From positions 1 to 64,000 of the forward strand of contig NZ_JYHV01000013.1 in the NCBI RefSeq assembly GCF_000952685.1: a stretch of DNA of 64,000 nucleotides, in the 5' to 3' direction. The position numbers were made by a program, and so were the translations under genes. Every line of letters begins with the position of its first letter. The first letter of the stretch is position 1. Shown piece by piece: positions 37,930 to 46,781 of this stretch. The DNA is from Stutzerimonas stutzeri. GTDB taxonomy: Bacteria > Pseudomonadota > Gammaproteobacteria > Pseudomonadales > Pseudomonadaceae. The notes below the pieces were generated by a model that saw only the letters and a list, made by a program, of their open reading frames with translations, was not told where the DNA came from and ran no database searches.

Positions 37930-38766
37930 ATGGCTGCAATCGGGCGCTTCAACAGCATGCAGATCGTCAAGCACACCGGTTTCGGCCTGTACCTGGACGG
38001 CGGGCCGGACGGCGAGATTCTGTTGCCCAATCGTTACATTCCCAAGAACGTCCCGACCGAAGTCGATGATTGGCTGAACGTGTTCATCTACCTCGACAGC
38101 GAAGACAAGCTCATCGCGACCACTGAGAAGCCCAAGGTCCAGGTGGGTGAGTTCGCCAGCCTCAAGGTCGTCGAGATCAATCGGGTCGGGCTGTTCCTCG
38201 ATTGGGGACTGCCCAAGGACCTGCTGCTGCCGCATTCCGAGGAAAAGCGTCCGCTGAAAGAGGGCGATTATTGCGTCGTTCACGTCTATCTCGACAAGCA
38301 CACCAAACGCATCACGGCCACCGCGCGACTGGACCGCTATCTCGACAAGACGCCGCCGCGCTACAGCGTTGGCGAGGCAGTGGATCTGCTGGTGGTGGAG
38401 CCGACCGATCTGGGTTACAAGGCGATCATCAACGGCAAGCACTGGGGCCTGATCCACAAGAACGAAGCCTTCAAGTTTCTGCGCGGCGGCATGCGCGAGA
38501 AGGGCTATATAAAGGAAGTCCGCGCGGACGGCAAAATCAGCCTGAGCCTCCAGCCGGTGGGCAGTGAAGCCGGTGACGCCTTGCAGGCGCTGATTCTGCA
38601 AAAGCTTCAGGAAAATCAGGGCAGCCTGCCGGTCAGCGACAAAACGGCGGCCGACGAGATTGCTCGGTTGTTCGGCGTCAGCAAGGGCAATTTCAAGAAG
38701 GCCATCGGTGGTCTCTACAAGCAGGGCCGAATCGTCATCCACCCTGATCGGATCGAGCGCGCCTGA
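37930..38766 (+). CDS. S1 RNA-binding protein (CvfB/YitL-like)
   Basis: A cytoplasmic protein of 278 residues of the CvfB family, with three S1-type OB folds (starting near residues 5, 70 and 145; for example VKHTGFGLYLDGGPDGEILLPNRYIP and LKVVEINRVGLFLDWGLPKDLLLP) and a C-terminal winged helix (TAADEIARLFGVSKGNFKKAIGGLYKQGRIVI). CvfB-type proteins bind RNA, and the family founder is a virulence regulator in Staphylococcus; the role in Pseudomonas is not established. The ATG at 37930 begins the family N-terminus. It is monocistronic by position. Confidence 0.88.
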   Translation: MAAIGRFNSMQIVKHTGFGLYLDGGPDGEILLPNRYIPKNVPTEVDDWLNVFIYLDSEDKLIATTEKPKVQVGEFASLKVVEINRVGLFLDWGLPKDLLLPHSEEKRPLKEGDYCVVHVYLDKHTKRITATARLDRYLDKTPPRYSVGEAVDLLVVEPTDLGYKAIINGKHWGLIHKNEAFKFLRGGMREKGYIKEVRADGKISLSLQPVGSEAGDALQALILQKLQENQGSLPVSDKTAADEIARLFGVSKGNFKKAIGGLYKQGRIVIHPDRIERA

Positions 38767-39098
38767 TTCTGTTGATCTGGCCGCCGCTTGGTCACTCCAT
38801 TCTCCTCGCGATGTCTGTAAGCCCGACCGCATACAAGCGGTCCGGTTTTCTGCTGCTGGTCTCGCCAGTCGCGCCTCAACGGACCTCGTGAAACCCTCGA
38901 GTTAGACGGCATTCCGGCCAAGTCTCGTCCGGCACGGCTTCTTGGTGCGACCGCTTGTCCCGTCTAAGTGTTGCCGGGTGTAACAAAGCGGAACTCCCTT
39001 GGAGCGAATCATGTCCAGAAAGGGCGTCTGGTGATCCAGAGGCTTGTGGGGGATCGCCGATGGTTCCTCAGCGGATGTTTAGCGCGCTCGGAGACGCT
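38767..39098. other. Intergenic region upstream of rfaH
   Basis: About 330 bases between the CvfB-like gene and rfaH. No RNA gene, terminator or clear promoter could be identified. The reading frame of rfaH is open back to 38955, but that extension has no family similarity. Confidence 0.5.
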
Positions 39099-39629
39099 GT
39101 GGATAGACATACCGAAACGCCGGCGAAGGCCTGGTATCTGCTGCAGTGCAAGCCGCGCCAGGACGGGCGGGCTCAGGAGCATCTCATGCGCCAGGGCTTC
39201 GAATGCTTCGCACCGGTATTCACGGTGCAAGCGATCTGCGCCGGCAAGCTGCGCGAGCAGCAACAGCCATTGTTCCCCGGGTATGTGTTCATTCGCATGG
39301 GCGCCGAAGACAGCTGGCTATCGCTACGCTCCACGCGGGGCGTCAATCGCGTCGTCGCGTTCTGTGGTCAGCCTTGTCAGGTGCAGGACGCCATTGTCGA
39401 TCACCTCCGGCAACGCTGTGCAGCGATAGGCCCCAGGCCTGCGTTGGTGCCTGGTGATCGAGTGCAGGTCAACGTCGGTGGGTTTGCCGAAATGGAAGCC
39501 ATCTTCCTTTCCATGGAAGGCGAGGAGCGGGTGATGCTGTTGTTGAACGTGCTCAATCGCCAGCAGCGGATCCAGGTAAGTCTGGCGAGCGTTCAGCCCG
39601 TCCAGCGGCGCGCGGTTTCGTCGCTCTAA
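39099..39629 (+). CDS. rfaH: Transcription antiterminator RfaH
   Basis: A NusG paralogue of about 176 residues that binds RNA polymerase paused at ops sites and prevents termination in long surface-polysaccharide operons. The N-terminal NGN domain reads AWYLLQCKPRQDGRAQEHLMRQGFECFAPV and EQQQPLFPGYVFIRM; the C-terminal KOW-type domain starts VPGDRVQVNVGGFAEMEAIF. The GTG at 39099 is preferred because GGAG lies about five bases upstream and it gives an RfaH-like short N-terminus; ATG codons at 39060 and 39075 are alternatives. An exact ops element lies 115 bases downstream, ahead of the polysaccharide genes. Confidence 0.88.
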   Translation: MDRHTETPAKAWYLLQCKPRQDGRAQEHLMRQGFECFAPVFTVQAICAGKLREQQQPLFPGYVFIRMGAEDSWLSLRSTRGVNRVVAFCGQPCQVQDAIVDHLRQRCAAIGPRPALVPGDRVQVNVGGFAEMEAIFLSMEGEERVMLLLNVLNRQQRIQVSLASVQPVQRRAVSSL

Positions 39630-39743
39630 TAAAAAACAAAACACCGAAATTTTTGTTTCGCCTGCCGTTGGATTCGCTGGTCGAGGCGGCCTGCGGCTGT
39701 GGTTGTGGCTGCTGGCAAACTGCTACAGGGACTCCAGCCCTGG

Positions 39744-39756
39744 GGCGGTAGCGTGC
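39744..39756 (+). promoter_or_regulatory. ops element (RfaH recruitment site) in a JUMPstart-like leader
   Basis: GGCGGTAGCGTGC matches the core ops sequence exactly, and the preceding bases (CCAGCCCTGG) resemble the JUMPstart context. It lies between rfaH and the first polysaccharide gene, 185 bases before the latter, in the same orientation. The remainder of 39630-39940 shows only this leader; a promoter was not identified with confidence. Confidence 0.88.
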
Positions 39757-39940
39757 CTGAATCCAGCTTCGAACCGGCTTCAGGGTGTGCTGGGAAAGGC
39801 CTGGATGGAGGCGCCGCTCATCGATTCTGCAACTGTCCGGGATATTTGCGGTCTGTTGCGTGTCTATGCCTGCTCACATAAGCCAGCGTCGTGGCCGGAG
39901 TCGGTATGAACAACAATTTATCTCCGAGAAGGGATTCCAT

Positions 39941-41098
39941 ATGAGGAACATCACGCTTCCAGGTGTATCGCTACTGTGCCTTGTCGCTACCGATAGCTGG
40001 GCGGTCAACGAGCCGCAAGATATACGCATTGGCGGCTTCGAGTTCACCCCGACCCTGATTGTCCGTGAGAGCTACGACGACAACTATCGCGGGCTGTCAG
40101 ACAACGAGCAGGCTTCCTGGGTGACTGGAATCAATCCGACTTTTTTGCTGGGGACGGGAAACCGCAACAGCGAATATGAACTCGAGTACTCCCTGAACCA
40201 CGACATCTTTCATTCGGATTCGGAAGCCAGCAATACCGACCACCATCTAAAGCTCAGAAGCGTCATGGAGTTCACCTCCCGCCATCGTCTGAGCTGGGGC
40301 CTGGCCTATCACAAGGTTGAGGAGACCGCCGATACCGAAGACGCGACCGAGAACGACAAGTACAGCCGGGCCATCGCTCGCGCGGCTTATCGCTTCGGCG
40401 CGCGGACGGCGCGCAATCAGCTCGAGTTCGGGACCAACTACGAGCAGCTTCGTTACCACAACAGCGGCAACATCAACGCATCCGAAGAACGCGACAGCCT
40501 GATGTTCAACTCCATCTGGTTCCATCGCCTTGGCGCCAGCACGCGCTCGCTGGTCGAGGTTCGGCACACCGATCATGACTACAAACTCGCCAGTGCGCTG
40601 CGTGACAGCACCAACATCGCGCTGCTTGGTGGCGCGACCTGGGATGCCACTTCCAAGACCTCCGGTAGCTTCAAGCTCGGCGCCGAGCGCAAGGATTTCG
40701 ACAGTGATCAGCGCGAGGATTTCACCAGTCCGATGTGGGAAGCCGGCGTCACCTGGAAGCCGCGCACCTATTCGGTATTCAACCTGACCTCACGGCGCGC
40801 CTTCGATGAAGGAGATGACGGGGCCAGCACCATCAACGACTGGACCACCCTGGCGACCTGGGAACACGAGTGGACCTCGCGTATCGCGACCGAAATGAAG
40901 TACCGCTTCTCCGATCGTGACTACGAAGGGATCGGTCGAAATGATGAACGAACGTCTTACGGTGCCGGCGTGATCTGGTCACCGGATCGCTGGGTCGATG
41001 TGACCCTGTCCTATCTCAGAACGGAAAACGACTCCAACCTGAGCTCGGAAACCTACGACCGAAACGTTTACCTGTTGAGCTTCGACCTGAGCCTTTGA
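39941..41098 (+). CDS. Outer-membrane beta-barrel protein (BBP2 type), polysaccharide export
   Basis: A secreted protein of 385 residues: signal peptide (about 1-21, ending TDSWAVNE), then a long run of alternating amphipathic strands (YELEYSLNHDIFHSD, LSWGLAYHKVEETADTED, NQLEFGTNYEQLRYHN, RWVDVTLSYLRTENDSN) ending in Leu (YLLSFDLSL), as expected for a barrel of roughly 16-18 strands. It resembles the BBP2/PF10082 family, found first in exopolysaccharide operons. It is the first gene after the ops site and precedes the short OPX gene. A role as the outer-membrane pore for the polymer is inferred. The ATG at 39941 has AAGGGA upstream. Confidence 0.8.
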   Translation: MRNITLPGVSLLCLVATDSWAVNEPQDIRIGGFEFTPTLIVRESYDDNYRGLSDNEQASWVTGINPTFLLGTGNRNSEYELEYSLNHDIFHSDSEASNTDHHLKLRSVMEFTSRHRLSWGLAYHKVEETADTEDATENDKYSRAIARAAYRFGARTARNQLEFGTNYEQLRYHNSGNINASEERDSLMFNSIWFHRLGASTRSLVEVRHTDHDYKLASALRDSTNIALLGGATWDATSKTSGSFKLGAERKDFDSDQREDFTSPMWEAGVTWKPRTYSVFNLTSRRAFDEGDDGASTINDWTTLATWEHEWTSRIATEMKYRFSDRDYEGIGRNDERTSYGAGVIWSPDRWVDVTLSYLRTENDSNLSSETYDRNVYLLSFDLSL

Positions 41099-41140
41099 GG
41101 CCGGGAAGGACGTTAACCAGTGCCTAAGGAGGAGCCGATC

Positions 41141-41674
41141 ATGCGCATCCCGAACATGTATAAATTCTTTTCCGTCCTGTTGCTGCTGGTGTTCAGCGCC
41201 GCAGCCAGCGCCGCCCAATATCAGCTGGGCTCAGGCGATGTGATTCGTATCAGCGTTCACGGAGAGCCGGACCTTTCTTTCGAAGAAATACGCCTGACCG
41301 ATGCCGGCACCTTCACCTTTCCCTTCATCGGTGAAGTCGACGCCAACGGCAAGACGCCGAGTGACGTGCGCAGCCTGTTGGTGGAAAAACTCAAGGACGG
41401 CTACCTGATCGACCCGCGTGTCTCGGTATCGGTGGTCAACTACCGCGAGTTCTATATCGCCGGCGAGGTCAAGCTTCCCGGCGGTTATCCCTACCAGCCC
41501 GGCCTTACGCTGGATCGGGCGATCGCGCTGGCCGGCGGCCTTACCGAGCGCGCCTCGACCAAACGCATGACCATTGTGCGGGGGTCCGAAGGCAGCCGCG
41601 CTGAAGAGAAAGCCACCATGGACACCCTGGTTCGCCCCGGCGATACGATCAACATCGACGAAGGATTCTTCTGA
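41141..41674 (+). CDS. Short polysaccharide export (OPX/Wza-like) protein
   Basis: A periplasmic protein of 177 residues with a signal peptide (ending AAASAAQY). It contains the polysaccharide export domain (QLGSGDVIRISVHGEPDLSFEEIRLTDAGTFTFPFIGEV) and one SLBB domain (YREFYIAGEVKLPGGYPYQPGLTLDRAIALAGGL). E. coli Wza has about 379 residues, is a lipoprotein and crosses the outer membrane with a C-terminal helix. This protein has neither a lipobox nor that helix, so it needs a partner in the outer membrane, probably the upstream barrel. AAGGAGG precedes the ATG at 41141. Its stop overlaps the next start by one base. Confidence 0.9.
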   Translation: MRIPNMYKFFSVLLLLVFSAAASAAQYQLGSGDVIRISVHGEPDLSFEEIRLTDAGTFTFPFIGEVDANGKTPSDVRSLLVEKLKDGYLIDPRVSVSVVNYREFYIAGEVKLPGGYPYQPGLTLDRAIALAGGLTERASTKRMTIVRGSEGSRAEEKATMDTLVRPGDTINIDEGFF

Positions 41675-43872
41675 TGAATAGCCCAGTTCGCCCGGATCGA
41701 CCGTGGCAGCGTCCCGTAGGGCCTGCAGCCGATAGCGACTTCATAGACCTGAAGAAAATCTGGCATGCGATCTGGTCGCGTAAATGGGGCATTGTCCTGT
41801 TGGTGGCCATCGTCGCGTTGCTGACGTTTTTCCTCCTCTCGCGGGTGACTCCGATCTACAAGGCCGTCACTTCGGTACTCATCGAGACGAAAGGCACGCC
41901 GGTGTTGTCGTTCCAGCCGGCGGCCGATACGCCGGTTGAACTCAGTGAGTATTTGCAGACCCAGCTGAGCCTGATGCAGAGCCGTGGCGTTGCCGAGCGT
42001 GTGGTTCGGGACCTGAACCTGACCGAGCATCCCGAATTCGACCTGCGTCAGCAGCCTGGGCCGCTGGTGGATTTCTCGGGCATCGTCGATGCGCTGACAG
42101 GCGAAGAGCCTGAGCCGCTCACCGAGGCCCAGATCATCGATTACGCGACCCAGACCTTCATGGATCGCACGACTGTGTGGGTCGAAGGCAAGAGCCAGTT
42201 GGTCTATCTATCCATTGCGATGGCCGACCGTCTGACCGCTGCGCAAGCGACCAATCAATTGGCGCAGGCATACATCGAAGCGCAACTGGAGGCCAAGGTC
42301 GACATGTCGATGACGGCTGCCAGCTGGATGAATGAGCGCTTGGTTTCCCTGCGTCAGAAGCTTCAGGATTCGGAAGACCGTCTCCAGGCCTACCTGGACG
42401 CTGAAGGGCTGGTCGATCTGGACGGTGTCGGTACCATCAGTGCGAACGAGCTTTCATTGACTGGCGACCGCATGATCGATGCCCGCCGTCAGCGCGCCGA
42501 AGCCGAGAGCCAGTATCGTCAAGTCGAGTCCATGCGCAGCCAGGGCTGGGAGCGTCTGGCCAGTGTGCCTGCCGTGCTTGGCCATCCGCTGATCCAGCAG
42601 TTCAAAGCTGACCAGGCGCATGCCCGTTCGCGTGTGGAAGATCTTTCGCGTCGCTATGGGGATCGCCATCCGGCGATGGCTTCGGCACGCTCGGATCTCA
42701 ACGCCGCCACTGCGAGCCTCAAGCAACAGGTTGAGCAGGTAGTGGCGAGCATCGAGCGTAACTATCAGCTGGCCGTGGCCAACGAGAATTCGCTGCGTGC
42801 CTCGTTCGACGAGAACAAGGGCCGAATCCAGGACATTTCCCGCAAGGAATTCAAGGTGCGTGACCTGCAGCGCCAGGTCGAAAGCGACCGCGCGTTGTAC
42901 GACACCTTCATGACCCGTCTGCAGGAAACCACCGCGACCTCGGATCTGAGCTCGACCAACGCTCGCATCGTCGATGCGGCCATCCCGCCGACCGAGCCCA
43001 GTGCACCGAACAAGAAGCTGATCATGGTCGTGGCATTGTTCCTGGCGCTGGTGGTGGGAATCGCGCAGGCGATCATTCGGGAAATCCTCGACAACACCTT
43101 CAAGAGCTCCGAAGAGGTCGAGACCAAGCTGGGCCTGCCGGTCATGGGCATTGTTCCGCAAGTGCCACGCAAGATGCGCAAGGAGGTCAGCCATCTGTTC
43201 GAGCGCAGCAGCGACAAGCGCTTCTGCGAGGCCGTGCGGACCATTCGTACCAACCTGCTGCTGAGCGAGGCTAACCAGCCGCGTCAGGTATTGGTAGTGA
43301 CTTCTACAGCGCCGGACGAGGGCAAGAGCTCGGTTTCGGCCAACCTGGCGTTCGCCATGGGGCAGTTGCATCGCGTGCTGTTGATCGATGCTGACCTGCG
43401 CCGCGCGACGCTCGACAAGGCATTCGACTTCAAGCCGGGTACGCCGGGCTTGGTCAACCTCATCGGCGGCAATGCCAAGCTCGAGGAGTGCATCCATTCC
43501 GTCGGCAATGTCGACATGATCGCGGCCGGGTCGGTGCCGTCCAATCCGCTGGAACTGCTATCTTCGCCACGCTTCGCCAAGTTGCTTGAAGTGGTCAAGG
43601 GTCGCTACGACCGCATCATCATCGACTCGCCGCCGAGCCAGGCGGTGAGCGATGCGGCCGTCCTGTCGACCTTGGCCGACGCGGTGATCTACGTCGTCAA
43701 ATCCGACAGCACCCTGATCCCGCACGTGCAGAAGGGCGTTAGCCAGCTGCAGAACAGTAACGCGCCGATCACGGGCGTGGTGCTCAATCATGTCGATATC
43801 GAGAAAGCCAAGAAGAACGGTCAGTTCCGTGGCTACTACGACCATTACGGATACAGCGAGCAGACGGTCTAA
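41674..43872 (+). CDS. Wzc-type polysaccharide co-polymerase/tyrosine autokinase
   Basis: An inner-membrane protein of 732 residues controlling chain length and export. The N-terminal Wzz domain has membrane segments near residues 30-55 (WGIVLLVAIVALLTFFLLSRV) and 450-470, with a long coiled coil between them. The cytoplasmic BY-kinase domain has Walker A APDEGKSS (about 547-553), Walker A' LLIDADLRR and Walker B IIIDSPPS. The C-terminus is Tyr-containing (GYYDHYGYSEQTV), providing autophosphorylation sites. It is translationally coupled to the OPX gene. The fused kinase matches proteobacterial Wzc rather than the split CapA/CapB form. Confidence 0.92.
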   Translation: MNSPVRPDRPWQRPVGPAADSDFIDLKKIWHAIWSRKWGIVLLVAIVALLTFFLLSRVTPIYKAVTSVLIETKGTPVLSFQPAADTPVELSEYLQTQLSLMQSRGVAERVVRDLNLTEHPEFDLRQQPGPLVDFSGIVDALTGEEPEPLTEAQIIDYATQTFMDRTTVWVEGKSQLVYLSIAMADRLTAAQATNQLAQAYIEAQLEAKVDMSMTAASWMNERLVSLRQKLQDSEDRLQAYLDAEGLVDLDGVGTISANELSLTGDRMIDARRQRAEAESQYRQVESMRSQGWERLASVPAVLGHPLIQQFKADQAHARSRVEDLSRRYGDRHPAMASARSDLNAATASLKQQVEQVVASIERNYQLAVANENSLRASFDENKGRIQDISRKEFKVRDLQRQVESDRALYDTFMTRLQETTATSDLSSTNARIVDAAIPPTEPSAPNKKLIMVVALFLALVVGIAQAIIREILDNTFKSSEEVETKLGLPVMGIVPQVPRKMRKEVSHLFERSSDKRFCEAVRTIRTNLLLSEANQPRQVLVVTSTAPDEGKSSVSANLAFAMGQLHRVLLIDADLRRATLDKAFDFKPGTPGLVNLIGGNAKLEECIHSVGNVDMIAAGSVPSNPLELLSSPRFAKLLEVVKGRYDRIIIDSPPSQAVSDAAVLSTLADAVIYVVKSDSTLIPHVQKGVSQLQNSNAPITGVVLNHVDIEKAKKNGQFRGYYDHYGYSEQTV

Positions 43873-43894
43873 AGCCAGTTCGCGCCATCCGTCA

Positions 43895-43930
43895 CCGAGT
43901 CAGGTTCCGCTAGCGGTGAACCTGACTCGG
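43895..43930 (+). other. Perfect 13-bp hairpin between wzc-like gene and ugd
   Basis: CCGAGTCAGGTTC pairs exactly with GAACCTGACTCGG, and the loop itself contains CCGCTAGCGG. No T tract follows. Inside an RfaH-type operon it may be an RNA-processing or polarity point rather than a full terminator. Confidence 0.6.
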
Positions 43931-44027
43931 ATTGATTATCTGCCCAGCAAACGAATTTGCGCCTCCGGCCACCTGTAGGGTCGCGCCGAGGCACGCCTGT
44001 ATCAATGTCTGAATCGAGGATCCTGTT

Positions 44028-45374
44028 ATGAACATCACCGTCGTTGGAAGCGGCTACGTGGGGCTGGTTACCGGTGCCTGTATTGCGGAGATGGGCAACA
44101 CGGTCTACTGCGTCGACGTCGACAAGTCCAAGATCGATAACCTCAAGCAGGGCATTCTGCCGATCTACGAGCCGGGTCTCGAAGAGATCGTCACCGAGAA
44201 TCATGCGGCTGGGCGGCTGCACTTCACGACCTCGCTGGGCGAAGCCGTCGAGCAATCGGAAGTTTTCTTCATCGCTGTTGGCACTCCGCCTGGCGAAGAT
44301 GGCTCGGCGGATCTGCGCTACGTGCTGGAAGTTGCACGGCAGATTGGCGATACGCTGAGCGCGCCGGCCATCGTGGTGAACAAGTCCACCGTGCCGGTCG
44401 GTACCGCGGATCTGGTACGTGCAGCGGTGTCCGAACGCCTCGAGGCGCGCGGCGTCGATATCGAATTCTCTGTGGTCTCGAACCCGGAATTCCTTAAGGA
44501 AGGCGCCGCGGTCAACGACTTCATGCACCCGGACCGGATCGTCATCGGTGCCGACAACGAGCATGCCCGCCAGGTCATGAGCGCGCTTTACGCGCCCTTC
44601 ATCCGAAATCGCCCGCGCACCATATTCATGGGCATCCGTGATGCGGAAATGACCAAGTACGCCGCCAACGCGATGCTGGCGACCAAGATCTCGTTCATGA
44701 ACGAAATCGCGAGTCTCTGCGAGCGCCTCGACGTGGACGTCGAGAACGTGCGCCTGGGGATCGGTTCGGACGAGCGCATCGGCTATCACTTCATCTATGC
44801 CGGTTGCGGCTATGGCGGGTCGTGTTTCCCGAAGGACGTCAAGGCACTGATCAACATTGCCCACCAGAACGACTTCGAGCCCGAGTTGCTGCGGGCCGTC
44901 GAGTCGCGCAACGACCAGCAGAAGCACTCGCTGTTCAACAAGATTTCTACCCATTTCAATGGCGACCTGAGCGGTCGCACCTTCGCGGTCTGGGGCCTGG
45001 CATTCAAGCCCGGCACCGACGACATGCGCGAAGCGCCGAGCGTGGTGCTGATCAACAGCCTGATCAATGCCGGTGCCAAGGTGCGGGCTTTCGATCCGGT
45101 CGCACGCGAGACCGCGCGCCGTGAGTTTCCGGAAAGCTGGTTCGCCGATGGCCGTTTGCAGATCGTCGAAGGTCAGTACGAGGCTGCAATCGATGCCGAC
45201 GCGCTGTGCCTGGTTACCGAATGGAAACCTTTCCGTCGCCCGGATTTCCGCGCCTTGAAGCGACTGCTGAACACTCCGCTGATCATCGACGGCCGTAACC
45301 AGTACGACCGCGAGCAGGTCAAGCGCGAAGGTTTTGGCTACTACGGCGTCGGCCGTCAGCCGGTCCTGGCCTGA
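44028..45374 (+). CDS. ugd: UDP-glucose 6-dehydrogenase
   Basis: An NAD-dependent enzyme of 448 residues that oxidises UDP-glucose to UDP-glucuronate, a precursor for acidic polymers. The N-terminal Rossmann motif is VVGSGYVGLVTGACIAEMGN. The catalytic Cys is in AGCGYGGSCFPKDVKAL (about residue 265), and the general-acid/Lys region is in AMLATKISFMNEIA. The length matches the family. It is 155 bp after the wzc-like gene with a hairpin in the gap, followed after 14 bp by the flippase gene. Confidence 0.95.
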   Translation: MNITVVGSGYVGLVTGACIAEMGNTVYCVDVDKSKIDNLKQGILPIYEPGLEEIVTENHAAGRLHFTTSLGEAVEQSEVFFIAVGTPPGEDGSADLRYVLEVARQIGDTLSAPAIVVNKSTVPVGTADLVRAAVSERLEARGVDIEFSVVSNPEFLKEGAAVNDFMHPDRIVIGADNEHARQVMSALYAPFIRNRPRTIFMGIRDAEMTKYAANAMLATKISFMNEIASLCERLDVDVENVRLGIGSDERIGYHFIYAGCGYGGSCFPKDVKALINIAHQNDFEPELLRAVESRNDQQKHSLFNKISTHFNGDLSGRTFAVWGLAFKPGTDDMREAPSVVLINSLINAGAKVRAFDPVARETARREFPESWFADGRLQIVEGQYEAAIDADALCLVTEWKPFRRPDFRALKRLLNTPLIIDGRNQYDREQVKREGFGYYGVGRQPVLA

Positions 45375-45388
45375 GCAAGGGGCAGCGA

Positions 45389-46780
45389 GTGAACGCCATC
45401 GATCAGCCCAGCGTGCGGCGCGGTCCTTCTCCCATTCGGGAAAGGCTAGCCGCGCTGTTGCACGCCAGCATGCGAAGCAAGTTGCTACGCAACATCGTCA
45501 CCGTGGTAACCGGCACCGCCGGTGCGCAGGCGATCACGTTGGCGTTCATGCCGGTGATCACCCGCATCTATGGACCGGAAGCTTACGGCGTCCTGGGGAC
45601 CTTCCTCAGCGTCACCATGATGCTGATTCCGGTCGCGGCGCTGACCTACCCGATCGCCATCGTGCTGCCCAAGCGTGATGGCGATGCCCGCGGGCTGGTG
45701 CGTCTGGCGTTGGCAATCGCCCTGGCATTGGCGACGGTGGTCGCCCTGGCGCTGCTGGTATTCGGCGATCGGCTGGCGGCCGCGCTGGAAATTCAGATCA
45801 TCCAGCCGTACCTGCTGCTCATCCCGTTCGTGATGTTCTGCGGTGCGGCGTTGGAGATCTGTCAGCAATGGCTGTTTCGCACACAACGTTTCCGTATCAC
45901 TGCGAGCGTGGCGGTGGGGCACTCGTTGCTGTTCAATTCGATGCGCACGCTGGCCGGCCTGGTGCAGTCGTCGGCACTGGTATTGGTTTGCACCACCGCG
46001 CTGCAGCAGGCCCTGCACGCGGCAATGCTGGGTCTGGCGATGCTGCGTGCGAAGCCCCATCGGGACAACCACGCCGACGAAACCGAGCAGGGCGACCCGG
46101 GCATGCTGGAGCTGGCTCGTCGGCACAGTGACTTTCCCAAGTATCGCGCACCGGTGATGCTGATCAACGCTGTCTCGCAGCACCTGCCAACGCTGGTGCT
46201 GGCCGCTTATTTCGGCCCGGCCGCGGCCGGATTCTTCGCCCTGTGCAAGCAGGCGCTGACCATGCCGACCAACTTGATTGGCAAGTCGGTCGCCGACGTC
46301 TATTACCCGCGCATCAGCCGCGCAATCCATGACCGTGAGCCGGTCACGGCGATGTTGCTGAAGGCGACCAGCGCGCTGGGACTGGTGGGCTTGGTGCCAT
46401 TTTCGCTGGTGGCGGTGTTCGGGCCTTGGATGTTTGCGCTGGTGTTCGGTGAACAGTGGCACGTCGCGGGCGAGTACGCCCGCTGGTTGGCGCTGGCCGA
46501 GTACGTGATCTTCGTCTCGCGCCCCTGCGTGGTGGCGGTGCCGGCGCTGTCCCTGCAAGGCCGGTTCCTTCTGTTCGAGATATTCAGCACCAGCTTGCGC
46601 GTGCTTTCGCTATTCGGCGGGGCGCTGCTGATCGGCAATGCGCTGGCCACCGTTCAGGCGTTCGCCGTCGCCAGCATCATCATCTACTCGTCGCTGATGG
46701 TGATCGTGCTGGTCGCCTCGCGCCGGTGGTATGCGGCCCAGCACCCGAAAGCCCAGTACTCGGAAGAGAGTTTCGATTGA
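45389..46780 (+). CDS. Wzx-type oligosaccharide flippase
   Basis: An integral membrane protein of 463 residues with about twelve hydrophobic segments, of the MATE/MOP polysaccharide transporter superfamily. The N-terminal part reads LLRNIVTVVTGTAGAQAITLAFMPVITRIYGPEAYGVLGTFLSV, typical of Wzx. It would flip the lipid-linked repeat unit to the periplasm. The proposed start is GTG at 45389, with AAGGGG upstream; the first ATG is 27 codons later (45470) and would still give a complete first helix. The stop is one base before the ATG of the next gene. Confidence 0.88.
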   Translation: MNAIDQPSVRRGPSPIRERLAALLHASMRSKLLRNIVTVVTGTAGAQAITLAFMPVITRIYGPEAYGVLGTFLSVTMMLIPVAALTYPIAIVLPKRDGDARGLVRLALAIALALATVVALALLVFGDRLAAALEIQIIQPYLLLIPFVMFCGAALEICQQWLFRTQRFRITASVAVGHSLLFNSMRTLAGLVQSSALVLVCTTALQQALHAAMLGLAMLRAKPHRDNHADETEQGDPGMLELARRHSDFPKYRAPVMLINAVSQHLPTLVLAAYFGPAAAGFFALCKQALTMPTNLIGKSVADVYYPRISRAIHDREPVTAMLLKATSALGLVGLVPFSLVAVFGPWMFALVFGEQWHVAGEYARWLALAEYVIFVSRPCVVAVPALSLQGRFLLFEIFSTSLRVLSLFGGALLIGNALATVQAFAVASIIIYSSLMVIVLVASRRWYAAQHPKAQYSEESFD

Positions 46781-46781
46781 T

